DNA from: Neisseria sp. 83E34 | GTDB lineage: Bacteria; Pseudomonadota; Gammaproteobacteria; Burkholderiales; Neisseriaceae | Length of the DNA: 64,000 nucleotides | Assembly: GCF_001308015.1 (NCBI RefSeq) | Contig: NZ_LGYH01000006.1 | Location: forward strand, 62,001 to 126,000 | Direction of reading: 5' to 3' | The notes under the pieces: model-generated | Seen by the model: only the letters and a program-made list of their open reading frames with translations | The model's database searches: none | What the model was told of the DNA's origin: nothing | Shown: positions 1-9,661 of the stretch, piece by piece | How the letters are laid out: the number at the start of each line of letters is the position of its first letter | Numbering within the stretch: position 1 is the stretch's first letter | Translations under genes and position numbers: made by a program

Positions 1-378
1 GTCAACGCCTCCGTTGCCACCTGCCAACGGCGCATTCTCAATATGAAGCAGCAGGGCATCATCCTGAAACAAGTTGTTTTGGTGAACCCCGCCGCCGTCG
101 GCCGCAGCCTCAGCGTGTTTGTGTCGGTGGAAATGGAAAGCCAAAACACGGCGCAGCAAGATGCTTTTGTACGCCGCATTAACGAAGAGCCCGACGTGGC
201 CGGCTGCTACGAGGTGTCCGGCGCCTATGATTACATGCTGCTCGTTCATGCCAAAAACATGGAGGAATACCACCAATTCACCCGCCGAGCACTCAATTCG
301 GAAAACAACGTGCGTAGCTTTACCAGCCAGTTTGTGATGAACTTCAACAAAGTCGAAACCAAAATCACACTTGAGTAA
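1..378 (+). CDS. Lrp/AsnC-family transcriptional regulator, 5' end outside window
   Basis: The reading frame is open from the first base, so the gene starts upstream of the window; the internal Met at 43 is not the start. The visible 125 residues begin in the end of the helix-turn-helix (VATCQRRILNMKQQGII) and run through the ligand-binding RAM/ACT-like domain with the family motifs SVFVSVEM, GCYEVSGAYDYML and a C-terminal FVMNFNKVET. Lrp-type proteins are DNA-binding regulators that sense amino acids. The target is unknown because the upstream neighbour is not visible. A DUS hairpin follows the stop. Confidence 0.85.
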   Translation, partial: VNASVATCQRRILNMKQQGIILKQVVLVNPAAVGRSLSVFVSVEMESQNTAQQDAFVRRINEEPDVAGCYEVSGAYDYMLLVHAKNMEEYHQFTRRALNSENNVRSFTSQFVMNFNKVETKITLE

Positions 379-379
379 A

Positions 380-414
380 CCATGCCTGTCTGAAAAACTT
401 TCAGACAGGCATGG
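380..414 (+). terminator. DUS-pair hairpin after the Lrp gene
   Basis: Two inverted DUS copies (383-394 and 400-411) form a 16 bp stem with a 3-base loop just after the stop codon. Paired uptake sequences acting as terminators are well known in Neisseria. Confidence 0.7.
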
Positions 415-415
415 C

Positions 416-557
416 TATAGCAAATAGCTTAAAAATAGCATGTTCGTCATACTCGGGCTTGACCCGAGTATCTCCTAAACTTACCGCAACTCAAGATACT
501 CGGCTCAAGCCCGAGTATGATGAGGCGTGCTGATTTTTTAAGTATATTTACGATATA
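416..557. repeat. MITE-like palindromic element, copy R1
   Basis: A 142 bp element with diverged terminal inverted repeats, TATAGCAAATAG at the left and TATATCGTAAATA when the right end is read on the minus strand. Inside is a self-complementary core (TCATACTCGGGCTTGACC with GGCTCAAGCCCGAGTATGA). It resembles the copies at 40927-41066 and 52616-52756 and begins next to a DUS hairpin. There is no coding capacity. Confidence 0.7.
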
Positions 558-599
558 ACCAAACAACCATTAAGCCACAGAACCCCCCCGCTTATCCGC

Positions 600-616
600 T
601 ATAATGCCTGTCTGAA
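600..616 (+). promoter_or_regulatory. -10-like TATAAT fused to a DUS upstream of recC
   Basis: TATAAT at 600-605 overlaps the DUS at 605-616, 41 bp before the recC ATG. I see no good -35 box. The same 17-base string TATAATGCCTGTCTGAA occurs before hemF and tsaB. Confidence 0.5.
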
Positions 617-646
617 AACACCCTACAACCCAAGCCCGATACGCCC

Positions 647-3600
647 ATGCTTTATCTTTACCAGTCCAACCGCCTTGAAGACCTCGCCGAACTTTTGCAG
701 GCAGTCAAAACGCGCCGGCCTTTGCGCCACCTGCTTGCCTCGGAAGAAATCATCGTGCAGAGCCAGGGCATGCGGCGTTTTCTCAGCAGACATCTGGCAC
801 GCGAAACCGGCATTGCCGCCAACCTCAAATTCAGCCTGCCCGCCGGCTTGGCCTGGCGGCTGATGCGCGACACCCTGCCCGATATTCCCGCGCTCAACCC
901 GTTTTCTCCCGAAGTGATGCGCTGGCGGTTGCTCGGTTTGTTTTCAGACAGGCATTTCCATAGTGCGCCCGAGTTTGCACTCAGCCGCGCCGCACTCGGC
1001 GCCTACCTGCAACGCGGCGGCAATGCCGCTTACCAACTGGCCGGCCAGATGGCCGACATTTTCGACCAATACCTGGTTTACCGCGCCGACTGGCTGGATA
1101 CCTGGCAGGCAGGCAAAACACTCGGGTTGGGCGACGACGAAGCCTGGCAGGCAGAGCTTTGGCGCTTTCTCGACGACGGCTCGCAAACCGCGCCGCACCG
1201 CGCCGCTTTGTGGCAACAGTTTCTCGGCGCACTGGATAAAGCCAAGCTGCCCGAACGCTTTTTCGTGTTCGGCATCGCCACGCTCGCGCCGCTTTATCTG
1301 GAGCTGCTGCGAGCCCTCTCCCAACATTGCGACATACACGTTTTCGCTCTCAATCCGAGCAGCGAATATTGGGGCAACATCATCGAACCCGCGCAAATCC
1401 TCAAAAGCGGTGCCGACGTCGATTTAAGCCAAAGCGGCCATCCGCTACTGGCCTCGCTCGGCAAACAGGGGCGCGATTTTTTTGATGCACTGATAGAAGC
1501 CGGTGCGCAAACCGAGTTAGCCGTTTATTCCGATACCACCGCGTCCGACAGTCTGCTGCACCGCCTGCAACACGACATCCAAACCCTCAACCTGCCCGCC
1601 TCCGCCGAAACACCGTCCGAGCCCGACGGCAGCATACGCATCGTATCCGCCCACAGCCCCTTGCGCGAATTGCAGATTCTCAAAGACCACATCCTGCGCG
1701 TTTTGCAGGAACACCCAAGCTGGCAGCCGCACGACATCGCCGTACTCACGCCCAATATCGAGCCGTACAGCCCCTACATCGAAGCCGTGTTTGGCCGCCA
1801 AACCGGCAGCGGCCAAGCCTTACCCTATTCCATCTCCGACGTCAAACTCAGCCGCCGCCAGCCGCTTTTACATGCGCTGGAACAAACGCTGGAATTGCTG
1901 GAAAGCCGCTTTGAAACGAATAAAGTGCTGCCGCTTCTGGAAAACGAAACCGTGCTGTGCCGTTTCGGCCTCAGCCGACAAGACCTGCCGCTGCTGCACG
2001 AAACCGTGGCACAACTCAACATCCATTGGGGTATGAGCGACGATATGCGCGGCGGCAAAGACACACTTTTCACTTGGCAGCAAGGGCTGGATAGATTGGT
2101 GCTCGGCTGGATGATGCCCGACAACACCGGCACACTGTGGCAAAACATCAGCGCCCTGCCCGGCAACTTAAACCTGCTCGAACCCTTAAGCCGCTTCGCC
2201 GCCTTTATCCGAACTCTGGCGACTATCCGGCGCAATTGGCAGCAAAAGGCCGATGTGCCGGAGTGGGCACAACGCGTGCGCCACCTGATGGAGCATTTGT
2301 TCCAACCCGAAAGCGGCGACCAACATGCCGTGCAACAAATCGAACAAGCCCTCGCCCTATGGCAGGAAGAAGCCGCATTGGCCGGTTTCAGACAGGCATT
2401 GCCCCAGCATACCGCCATCCGCCACATCACCCGCTTTCTCGAAAGCCGCAGCGAAGCCGGCTTCCTGCGCAGCGGCATTACCTTTTGCAGCATGGTGCCG
2501 ATGCGCAGCCTACCCTTTAAAATGCTCTGCCTCATCGGCTTGAACGACACCGATTTCCCACGCAACACCCGCGCTTCCGGCTTCGACCTGATTGCCCGCC
2601 ATCCCCGCAAAGGCGACCGCGCCCGCCGCGACGACGACCGCTATCTCTTCCTCGAAGCCCTGATGAGCGCGCGCGAAATCCTCTATCTTTCCTATCAAGG
2701 CCGCAGCATACAAAATAACGACCTGCTCGCCCCTTCCGCCCTGTTACCCGAACTTATCGACACACTCTCCGCCATGACCGGCCTGCCGCCCGATAAATTG
2801 GCGGCACAAATGATTGAAAACCACCCGCTGCAAGCCTTTTCACCGCAATACTTTGTTTCAGACAGGCATTACACCAGCAGCCGCAGCGATTATGCCGACG
2901 CGCTCAACCGCCCGCAAAAGCCCGTGCAGCCGTTTTTCAGCCGACCTTTGACCGAACCTGAAACCGCCGGCACCGTCAGCCAAGGCCGACTGATACAGTT
3001 TTGGCGCAATCCCGTGCGCGCGTGGCTGCAACAAAGCCTCAACTGGCGCGAGCCTTACATTGACGAAGCTTGGGATTCCGCCGAACCTTTCACCCCCGAA
3101 CACGCAGGCCGTATCACCGCCGAATACACCGCCGCCCGCCGCCACAATCAGGATTTCAACCGCACCGCCGAGCGGCTGGCCGCCGAAAGCATGCTGCCCG
3201 CTGGCGAACTGGGCCAACTTTGGCGCAACGAATTTGAAACCAAAGCCAAATCGCTTGACACCGAACTGGTTCAAAGCTCCAAACTGCCCGCCGCGCCCTA
3301 CACGCTCACGCTCGGCAAACACACATTGGAAGGCAGCCTCGGCAAACTTTACCGCCACGGGCTGATTGATTTCCAAAGCGAAAAACCCAACGCCCCGCGC
3401 AAAATCGAGCTGATACTGGAACACTTGATTTTCAACGCCGTGCGCCCCGACGGTCCTGAAAGCTTCCAGAGCCACTGGCTTTTACCCGGCAACTCGACCA
3501 CCCTGCCCGAAATCCCGCAGCAACAAGCCCAAACACTACTTACACTTTGGCTGGATTACTACACACTCGGCCAAATCCAACCGCTGCCATTCTTTCCTAA

Positions 3601-3874
3601 AACCAGCCTCGCCGCCGCCGAAGCATGGCTAAACGCCGACAAAGAAGAATCTGCCGAAAAAGCCAAAAAAGCAGCCTATGCCGCCTATAACGGTTCCAAA
3701 ATGAGCACCGGCCAGCGCGAATACACCGAAGTGGATTTGGTGTTCGGTTCGGCAGACGAAGCGCCGCCGGAGCAGCAGCTTTTTTGGGTGCTCACAGAGC
3801 AAATGCTCGTTCCCACACTAAGCGCCTGTTCCTGCTTGCAGGAAAATAAAGGCAGTAAAACCGAAACCGAATAA
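647..3874 (+). CDS. recC: Exodeoxyribonuclease V gamma subunit RecC
   Basis: RecC is the Chi-recognition subunit of the RecBCD helicase-nuclease, which processes double-strand breaks for RecA loading. The 1075 residues match the family length, with the characteristic start MLYLYQSNRLEDLAELL and an inactive helicase-like and nuclease-like fold lacking working motifs. It starts at the ATG at 647, 31 bases after a DUS. Three exact DUS lie in frame inside the gene (943, 2387, 2857) and encode FSDRH, FRQA and VSDRH segments. recB is about 8.7 kb away on the other strand and recD is not in the window, so the genes do not form one operon here. Confidence 0.93.
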   Translation: MLYLYQSNRLEDLAELLQAVKTRRPLRHLLASEEIIVQSQGMRRFLSRHLARETGIAANLKFSLPAGLAWRLMRDTLPDIPALNPFSPEVMRWRLLGLFSDRHFHSAPEFALSRAALGAYLQRGGNAAYQLAGQMADIFDQYLVYRADWLDTWQAGKTLGLGDDEAWQAELWRFLDDGSQTAPHRAALWQQFLGALDKAKLPERFFVFGIATLAPLYLELLRALSQHCDIHVFALNPSSEYWGNIIEPAQILKSGADVDLSQSGHPLLASLGKQGRDFFDALIEAGAQTELAVYSDTTASDSLLHRLQHDIQTLNLPASAETPSEPDGSIRIVSAHSPLRELQILKDHILRVLQEHPSWQPHDIAVLTPNIEPYSPYIEAVFGRQTGSGQALPYSISDVKLSRRQPLLHALEQTLELLESRFETNKVLPLLENETVLCRFGLSRQDLPLLHETVAQLNIHWGMSDDMRGGKDTLFTWQQGLDRLVLGWMMPDNTGTLWQNISALPGNLNLLEPLSRFAAFIRTLATIRRNWQQKADVPEWAQRVRHLMEHLFQPESGDQHAVQQIEQALALWQEEAALAGFRQALPQHTAIRHITRFLESRSEAGFLRSGITFCSMVPMRSLPFKMLCLIGLNDTDFPRNTRASGFDLIARHPRKGDRARRDDDRYLFLEALMSAREILYLSYQGRSIQNNDLLAPSALLPELIDTLSAMTGLPPDKLAAQMIENHPLQAFSPQYFVSDRHYTSSRSDYADALNRPQKPVQPFFSRPLTEPETAGTVSQGRLIQFWRNPVRAWLQQSLNWREPYIDEAWDSAEPFTPEHAGRITAEYTAARRHNQDFNRTAERLAAESMLPAGELGQLWRNEFETKAKSLDTELVQSSKLPAAPYTLTLGKHTLEGSLGKLYRHGLIDFQSEKPNAPRKIELILEHLIFNAVRPDGPESFQSHWLLPGNSTTLPEIPQQQAQTLLTLWLDYYTLGQIQPLPFFPKTSLAAAEAWLNADKEESAEKAKKAAYAAYNGSKMSTGQREYTEVDLVFGSADEAPPEQQLFWVLTEQMLVPTLSACSCLQENKGSKTETE

Positions 3875-3876
3875 AC

Positions 3877-3910
3877 AATGCCTGTCTGAAAAAGTTTTCA
3901 GACAGGCATT
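3877..3910. terminator. DUS-pair hairpin, convergent genes
   Basis: Inverted DUS copies at 3879 and about 3899 form a 16 bp stem with a 2-base loop between the ends of recC and the DUF2254 gene. It is symmetric, so it could stop transcription from both sides. Confidence 0.75.
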
Positions 3911-4002
3911 CATCAATATAAATAACAAACCTACTAAAAAAACCGTATATCCTTCATACAGGAGCCTGATTTGCTATAAAGCGTGGGCTCGGCTCCCGCT
4001 TT

Positions 4003-5256
4003 TTACGATTCCGCTGCCGCTCCGAACAAAGCCTCACGCTTACCGCGCAAAACCGTCACGTCCGGTTCAAAACCCAATTCTTGTTGCGCACGTTTGAACG
4101 CCAAAACCGACATTCCTTCCGCAGCCTGCGACACTTCTGCTTCGGGAACCGATTTCCAAATCGCGGCCAAAACTTTCTGCATCACCAACCCCACTTCCAA
4201 AATGCCTGCGCCGTCGCGTGCGAGCGGTGCAAAGCCGTCACGTACCCAGTCGCCGCAATCCAAAGGTTTGATGGCCAGCCGGTCATAATTTTTCTTATCT
4301 TTTTCAGTATCCGGCTTGGTATCCACCAGCAGACGCATCATGCGTGTCATCACATTAATCGCCGTGCCCGGATCGTTCACAGCAGGCGAAAGTGCCCGCT
4401 GTGCGGCCTCGCTCATCACGATAAATCCCCAGCTCGGATCTTGTGCATAGTTGCGTTCTACTTCAAGCAAGAAACAGTTGTGCAAATCCGCCGCCTCTTC
4501 ACCGCCTTTATCCACCATTGCCAGCACCGTGCCGGGCATAATCAGTTCGCCCGGGCGCACGGCGATATAGATATGCCAATCTTGCGCTTCGGCTTTATTC
4601 TGCAAGGTTGCCATGTCGATGTGCGTGAGATAGCCGCTGGATTGGGCTTCAACCATCACACTCTTCTGCCCGATATTGCCATGCCATGTTGCGCCCATAT
4701 TCGGCTGTGTCCGGTAGTTCAACAAAGAATTTTCGGCAGCCGCATGGATTTTGTTTAAAGTATTACCCATACGCCCCAGCTGCGACAAAGTATGCACCCA
4801 GCGTATCAGCGTGACAATCAAATAAACCAACACCAAAATCGTGCTGACAAACAGGATAAAACGACCGTTTTGCCCGTAAAAGCCCATACCGAGAGCCGTT
4901 CTCGCCACAATCGCGTAAATAAAGGCCGAGATAAAGCTGGCAATCGCCAAGCGTGTGTTGTTGTCGCCCATTACCAGCTCGGTCGCACGCGGAGTAGCCC
5001 CGCTGGCCGCAGAAGAAAATGCCGACACCATAATCGAAAGCGAGAACGTACTCACAGCCAGCATACTTGACGCAATCACATCAAGCAGCCCTTCCAACGT
5101 GCTCAATTCGATTTTCGGCAGAATGTCTTCCGGCAGATAAATATTGAACAAGCGCGCCATAAACGCAAAAAACACAGCCGCCACCGCGCCCAATGTCGGA
5201 TTAATCCACAATTTGTTACTCGGCTTTTTAAACGCCAGCAACCATCTGTACATCAT
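4003..5256 (-). CDS. DUF2254 family membrane protein
   Basis: A 417-residue inner membrane protein. Residues 20-40, 60-82, 105-125 and 130-150 are hydrophobic and predicted to span the membrane. A long soluble C-terminal half follows, with SFSLSIMVSAFSSAASGATPRA and LSPAVNDPGTAINV, the conserved features of DUF2254. Its biochemical role is unknown. It is divergent from the PhoH gene across a 212 bp gap and convergent with recC. Confidence 0.8.
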   Translation of the reverse strand: MMYRWLLAFKKPSNKLWINPTLGAVAAVFFAFMARLFNIYLPEDILPKIELSTLEGLLDVIASSMLAVSTFSLSIMVSAFSSAASGATPRATELVMGDNNTRLAIASFISAFIYAIVARTALGMGFYGQNGRFILFVSTILVLVYLIVTLIRWVHTLSQLGRMGNTLNKIHAAAENSLLNYRTQPNMGATWHGNIGQKSVMVEAQSSGYLTHIDMATLQNKAEAQDWHIYIAVRPGELIMPGTVLAMVDKGGEEAADLHNCFLLEVERNYAQDPSWGFIVMSEAAQRALSPAVNDPGTAINVMTRMMRLLVDTKPDTEKDKKNYDRLAIKPLDCGDWVRDGFAPLARDGAGILEVGLVMQKVLAAIWKSVPEAEVSQAAEGMSVLAFKRAQQELGFEPDVTVLRGKREALFGAAAES

Positions 5257-5468
5257 TTGTTATATTCCTTCCGATTAACCGTCCGTTTGTACACAAAAGC
5301 GGCGGCATTATTGAAAACACCGTAATGTAACACAAACCACACGGCAAAACGGCACATCAGCAGCCTAAGCTTCCTGATAATTTCACAGCCCTTCTTGATT
5401 TTTATACCTGCAAGCCCTATAAACCGTTTTATCCATTCACTATTTAAAGAAAGATTCCAAAATACAGT

Positions 5469-6443
5469 ATGAGTCATACCGTACATCTGAAATTCGACGA
5501 TATAGACAATATCGTGCTCCAGCGCCTCACCGGCGCGCTCGATGCCAACCTCAACACCCTGGCCAAAGCGCTCGACATTGAAATCAGCCGCCGCTTCAGC
5601 GATTTCACCTTTATAGGAGAACTCGCGCACGCCGGCCGCCGTGCGCTTCTGGCGCTGGTCGAAACCGCCGAAAGCCGCGATTTGGAAGACAACGATATCC
5701 AGCTGGCCGCAATTGAAGCCAAAACCGCCGATGCCGAACACATCGAGCAGCGGCAAGACAAACAATACTATCTGCAAACCAAACGCGGCAGTATAGGCGG
5801 GCGCACGCCGCGTCAAAACGGCTACATCCGCGCCCTGCTTAATCATGACATCGTATTCGGCCTAGGCCCTGCCGGCACAGGTAAAACCTATCTTGCCGTT
5901 GCCGCCGCCGTTGATGCAATGGAAAAGCGCCAAATCGAACGCATCGTTTTGGTGCGCCCTGCAGTGGAAGCCGGCGAAAAACTGGGCTTCCTGCCCGGTG
6001 ATTTGGCACAAAAAGTCGATCCCTACCTGCGCCCGCTTTACGACGCACTCTATGATTTGATGGGGTTCGACCGCGTAACCAAACTTTTGGAAAAAGGCTT
6101 AATCGAAATCGCCCCGCTTGCCTACATGCGCGGCCGCACGCTCAACGGCGCTTATGTGATTCTCGACGAAGCGCAAAACACCACGCCCGAGCAGATGAAA
6201 ATGTTCCTCACCCGCATAGGCTTCGGCGCCAAAGCCGTGATTACCGGTGATTTAAGCCAAATAGACCTGCCTAAAAACATCAAATCCGGCTTGAAAGATG
6301 CCAAAGAAAAACTGCGCGACATTGAAGGCTTATATTTCCACACCTTCACCAGTGAAGACGTGGTGCGCCATCCGCTCGTACAAAAAATCGTCGAAGCCTA
6401 CGACGCAGCCGACGAGCGTGCCGGCGCATCAATGCCTGTCTGA
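5469..6443 (+). CDS. PhoH family ATPase (YbeZ type)
   Basis: A 324-residue protein with an N-terminal KH-like region and a RecA-like ATPase core: Walker A GPAGTGKT near residue 137, Walker [13 protein letters not shown] near 230 and the sensor segment [10 protein letters not shown]. PhoH/YbeZ proteins are linked to RNA metabolism with YbeY, but ybeY is not adjacent here. The last codons (ATG CCT GTC TGA, residues MPV and stop) are a DUS at 6433-6444, so the uptake signal supplies the stop codon. Confidence 0.88.
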   Translation: MSHTVHLKFDDIDNIVLQRLTGALDANLNTLAKALDIEISRRFSDFTFIGELAHAGRRALLALVETAESRDLEDNDIQLAAIEAKTADAEHIEQRQDKQYYLQTKRGSIGGRTPRQNGYIRALLNHDIVFGLGPAGTGKTYLAVAAAVDAMEKRQIERIVLVRPAVEAGEKLGFLPGDLAQKVDPYLRPLYDALYDLMGFDRVTKLLEKGLIEIAPLAYMRGRTLNGAYVILDEAQNTTPEQMKMFLTRIGFGAKAVITGDLSQIDLPKNIKSGLKDAKEKLRDIEGLYFHTFTSEDVVRHPLVQKIVEAYDAADERAGASMPV

Positions 6444-6490
6444 AAACGGGCAACATGAGTTTCTGAAAAGCCAAAACCATCGGAATCAAT

Positions 6491-7090
6491 ATGCAAAACT
6501 TAAACTACCCTTTGAATTTCCTGTTCAAAATCTTCACACCTTCCAACGACTTTACCGTTACCGACAACAACGGGCAGGAGGTGGCCTACACACGGCAGAA
6601 AATTTTCCGCATTAAAGAAGCCGTTGAAGTTTATGAAAACAGCCGCCGCGAAAAAGTGCGCTACACCCTGAAAGCCGACCGCATCATCGACTTCAACGCG
6701 GTTTACTCCCTGCGCGACGAGCAAACCGGTACATTGGTGGGCAAGCTCAAACGCGAAGGTGTGCGCTCGCTCTGGCGCACAAGCTATCTGTTTTTAGATG
6801 CTGACGGAAACACCGTGTTTACCGTAAAAGAAGAAAACCCGTGGATAGCCGTGGCCGACGGTGTGCTCAGCGAAATCCCCATCATCGGCATGCTCAGCGG
6901 CCTGCTGCTGAACCCTACCTATAACGTAACCGACACACAAGGTAAAAAAGTGTTTGTTTTGCAAAAAACCGCTTCGTTTATGGAGCGCAAATTCAGTTTG
7001 CAGAAAACAGGCGATGCCACGCCCGAGCAGGAAACACTGGTCGTATTGGGCTTGATGATGCTGATGCTGCAATCCCGCGGAAACGGCTGA
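6491..7090 (+). CDS. LURP-one-related / tubby-like fold protein
   Basis: A 199-residue soluble protein, mostly beta-strand. A membrane-associating helix (DGVLSEIPIIGMLSGLLLNP) sits in the middle of the LOR/tubby-like barrel, and the strand pattern includes YTLKADRIIDFNAVYSLRD and GKKVFVLQKTASFMERKF. The family resembles scramblase folds and its bacterial function is unknown. It starts 47 bp after the PhoH gene on the same strand and may share its transcript. A near-DUS hairpin follows. Confidence 0.65.
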   Translation: MQNLNYPLNFLFKIFTPSNDFTVTDNNGQEVAYTRQKIFRIKEAVEVYENSRREKVRYTLKADRIIDFNAVYSLRDEQTGTLVGKLKREGVRSLWRTSYLFLDADGNTVFTVKEENPWIAVADGVLSEIPIIGMLSGLLLNPTYNVTDTQGKKVFVLQKTASFMERKFSLQKTGDATPEQETLVVLGLMMLMLQSRGNG

Positions 7091-7124
7091 TAAAACATCA
7101 TCAAAGCCTGTTTGAATCACATAA

Positions 7125-7164
7125 AACAATGCCTGTCTAAAAACTGTTTCAGACAGGCATTGTT
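7125..7164. terminator. Hairpin from one exact and one mismatched DUS
   Basis: The arms are TGCCTGTCTAAA (one base off) and an exact inverted DUS at 7148-7159. It lies between the convergent LURP-one-like gene and the symporter gene. Confidence 0.65.
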
Positions 7165-7180
7165 CATAACGCGTTAAGCA

Positions 7181-8125
7181 CTACAAATCTTTCTCTTCCT
7201 TCTCAGCCTTAGCCGCCCAGTAAGAAGCCAATAGCGAGCCGGAAATATTGTGCCACACGCTGAAGATGGCGCTGGGCACAGCGGCGAGCGGAGTGAAATA
7301 AGCAGCCGCCAGTGCTGCGCCCAAGCCTGAATTCTGCATGCCCACTTCAATCGCCAGCGTTTTTTGCGCATCATAAGGCAGCCTGCACAATTTGGCGGCC
7401 AGAAATCCCAGCAGGTAGCCGATGCCGTTGTGCAGCATCACCACACCCAGAATCAGCAAGCCGCTTTCTGCCATTTTCGGCTTACTCGCACCAATCACCG
7501 CGCCGATAATCAACACAATCGCCACCACCGATACCACAGGCAAAATACCCGCCGCAGCTTCGGTTTGCTTTTTAAACAGCACATGCGCCGCAATGCCCAA
7601 CACCACGGGCAGCAACACTATTTTCAGAATCGACACAAACATCGAAGCGGCGGAAATATCCAGCCATTTATGCGCCAAAAGGTAAAACACAGCCGGTGTG
7701 AGCAGCGGCGCCAGCAGCGTGGAAACCGACGTTACCGCCACCGAAAGCGCCACATTGCCTTTGGCCAGATAAGTAATCACATTCGATGCCGTACCGCCCG
7801 GGCAGGAGCCCACCAAAATCACGCCCACGGCGATTTCCGGCGGCAAATTTAAAGTTACCGCCAGCGCATAAGCCACCAGCGGCATAATCACAAACTGAGC
7901 CGCCACACCGGCCAACACGGCTTTCGGATGCTGACACAAAATCTTGAAATCGGCAGGCGCCAGCGTCAGCCCCATGCCGAACATCACAATACCCAAAAGC
8001 CACGGCACAATAGGCAGCACCCATTTAAACGTATCGGGCGCGAAAAAGCCGATGGCTGCAAATAAAGCCGCCCACAAAGCAAACGTTTGGCCGACAAAGC
8101 GGCCTATGCGGTTGAGCATTTCCAT
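7181..8125 (-). CDS. Bile acid:sodium symporter family transporter (ASBT/PanS type)
   Basis: A 314-residue inner membrane protein with about ten hydrophobic segments. It closely resembles the meningococcal ASBT homologue of known structure. The sodium-site motifs are present: [15 protein letters not shown] near residues 107-121 and [14 protein letters not shown] near 262-275. The bacterial members may carry pantoate or related organic acids rather than bile acids; the substrate here is inferred. The gene is monocistronic, with glycerate kinase upstream beyond a hairpin. Confidence 0.85.
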   Translation of the reverse strand: MEMLNRIGRFVGQTFALWAALFAAIGFFAPDTFKWVLPIVPWLLGIVMFGMGLTLAPADFKILCQHPKAVLAGVAAQFVIMPLVAYALAVTLNLPPEIAVGVILVGSCPGGTASNVITYLAKGNVALSVAVTSVSTLLAPLLTPAVFYLLAHKWLDISAASMFVSILKIVLLPVVLGIAAHVLFKKQTEAAAGILPVVSVVAIVLIIGAVIGASKPKMAESGLLILGVVMLHNGIGYLLGFLAAKLCRLPYDAQKTLAIEVGMQNSGLGAALAAAYFTPLAAVPSAIFSVWHNISGSLLASYWAAKAEKEEKDL

Positions 8126-8202
8126 CTCAAATATCCGTATTGGTTAAACAAAGCGCGTAAGGATACTCTGTTTCTCGGCGTAACAAAAGCTTGGCATAAT
8201 CA

Positions 8203-8236
8203 ATGCCTGTCTGAAAAACAGTTTTCAGACAGGCAT
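8203..8236 (-). terminator. DUS-pair hairpin after glycerate kinase
   Basis: Inverted DUS at 8204-8215 and 8224-8235 form a stem 15 bp past the glycerate kinase stop and upstream of the symporter gene. Confidence 0.7.
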
Positions 8237-8250
8237 CACATTCCACCATT

Positions 8251-9390
8251 TCATCTTCTCGACACCGCCAGATAAAACCTGCCGATATTCTCTGCCGCCG
8301 CAACCAGATTGGCACGCCCTTTCTGCAAAGTTTCCTCCAAGCTGCCGACACTCCGGATAATGGGGAACACCGCATCAATGCCTGCATCATAAACTGCTTC
8401 ATAATCCTTACCCAAGCTGCCGACAATGGCAATCACCGGTTTGCCGAAGCGCTTGGCCAGCTTCGCCACACCGGCAGGCGTTTTACCGCGCACACTTTGG
8501 CCGTCCATCCGCCCTTCTCCGGTAATTACCCAATCGGCATCCCGAATTTTTTCCGCCAATCCCACAGCTTCCATCACAATCTCGACACCGCTTTTCAGAC
8601 AGGCATCGGGCAGCAAAAGCAAGCCGCCGCCCATACCGCCCGCCGCACCTGCGCCCGGATAATGCGCAATCGAAATGCCCAAATCCCGCTCGATAATACA
8701 CGCAAACCGGTTCAGCGCTGCATCCAACTCTACTACCATTTGCGGCGTTGCGCCTTTCTGCGGGCCGAACACGGCCGATGCACCTAGCTCGCCGCATAAA
8801 GGGTTGTCCACATCACATGCCACTTCAATCACAACATTTTTCAGACAGGCATCCAACCCGCTCAGATCAATATGCGCCAAATTTGCTAAAGCCGCGCCGC
8901 CCGGTGGCAATTCTGTGCCTTCAGCATCCAACAGGCGCGCACCCAAAGCCTGCAACATGCCCGCGCCGCCGTCATTAGTGGCGCTGCCGCCTATGCCCAA
9001 AATGATTTTGCCTACACCGGCTTCAAGCGCAGCGCGAATCAACTCGCCCGTGCCGTAGCTCGTGGTGATTAACGGGTTGCGCTTGGTTTGTGGCACCAAA
9101 TGCAGGCCGGAAGCGGCGGCCATTTCAACAAACGCCGTTTTTCCGTCGCCCGACAAACCGAACGAAGCCTTCACTTTATCCCCCGACGGAGCGCGCACTT
9201 CCACCGTTTTCCGCCGCCCGCCCGTGGCATCCAGCAGCGACTGAACCGTACCTTCGCCGCCGTCGGCCATCGGCACTTTCACATATTCGGCATCCGGCAA
9301 CGCTTTTCTCAAACCGCATTCCACCGCGTCCGCCACTTCCTGCGCGGTCAGGCTTTCTTTAAACGAATCCGGCGCGATGAGAATCTTCAT
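8251..9390 (-). CDS. glxK: Glycerate 2-kinase (GlxK/GarK family)
   Basis: This enzyme phosphorylates glycerate to 2-phosphoglycerate in glyoxylate/glycerate use. The ATG at 9390 gives the family start MKILIAPDSFKESLTAQEV and has AAAGAGA upstream; an in-frame TTG at 9408 would add six residues and is less likely. The protein has 379 residues, with PMADGGEGTVQSLLDATGG, GIGGSATNDGGAGMLQALG and the C-terminal ITGEGRMDGQSVRGKTP. Two in-frame DUS (8594, 8840) encode DACLK segments, and a third (9409-9420) lies just before the start. Confidence 0.88.
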   Translation of the reverse strand: MKILIAPDSFKESLTAQEVADAVECGLRKALPDAEYVKVPMADGGEGTVQSLLDATGGRRKTVEVRAPSGDKVKASFGLSGDGKTAFVEMAAASGLHLVPQTKRNPLITTSYGTGELIRAALEAGVGKIILGIGGSATNDGGAGMLQALGARLLDAEGTELPPGGAALANLAHIDLSGLDACLKNVVIEVACDVDNPLCGELGASAVFGPQKGATPQMVVELDAALNRFACIIERDLGISIAHYPGAGAAGGMGGGLLLLPDACLKSGVEIVMEAVGLAEKIRDADWVITGEGRMDGQSVRGKTPAGVAKLAKRFGKPVIAIVGSLGKDYEAVYDAGIDAVFPIIRSVGSLEETLQKGRANLVAAAENIGRFYLAVSRR

Positions 9391-9425
9391 TGCATATTTC
9401 TCTTTCAATGCCTGTCTGAAACAGA

Positions 9426-9647
9426 TTAATAGTAATGCGGGCGGCGGCGCGGTCGCTCGATAATCACCGGCTGCGTGTCGTGATAAATCACCGTGGTGCC
9501 CGGCGGCGCGTTGACGGTAACGGTTTTGTTGACTGTGGTTTCACTCTGTACGGGCAAATCCAGCACGGCGCGGCGGCCGTAAGGCGTTTCCGAATAATAG
9601 CAGCCGCCCAATAGCAGGCAGCCGGTAAGTAAGATTTTGATATTCAT
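9426..9647 (-). CDS. Small lipoprotein, hypothetical
   Basis: A 73-residue protein with a lipoprotein signal (MNIKILLTGCLLLGGC, lipobox LGGC). A short Thr/Val-rich segment and an Arg/Pro/His tail (RPRRRPHYY) follow. I chose the ATG at 9647 because AAGGA lies eight bases upstream. That ribosome binding site directly follows the DUS at 9661-9672, which also encodes the end of the upstream methyltransferase gene. I do not recognise a family. Confidence 0.6.
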   Translation of the reverse strand: MNIKILLTGCLLLGGCYYSETPYGRRAVLDLPVQSETTVNKTVTVNAPPGTTVIYHDTQPVIIERPRRRPHYY

Positions 9648-9661
9648 CGTTTTCATCCTTT

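Noticed and set aside
4081-4758. 225-codon frame antisense to the DUF2254 gene
   Set aside because: A shadow of the real gene; similar long antisense frames occur opposite hemX, pheT, gyrA and recB because of codon bias.
5839-6048. Possible antisense gene within phoH
   Set aside because: Arg/Gly-rich reverse-frame translation of a conserved ATPase domain; no start signals.
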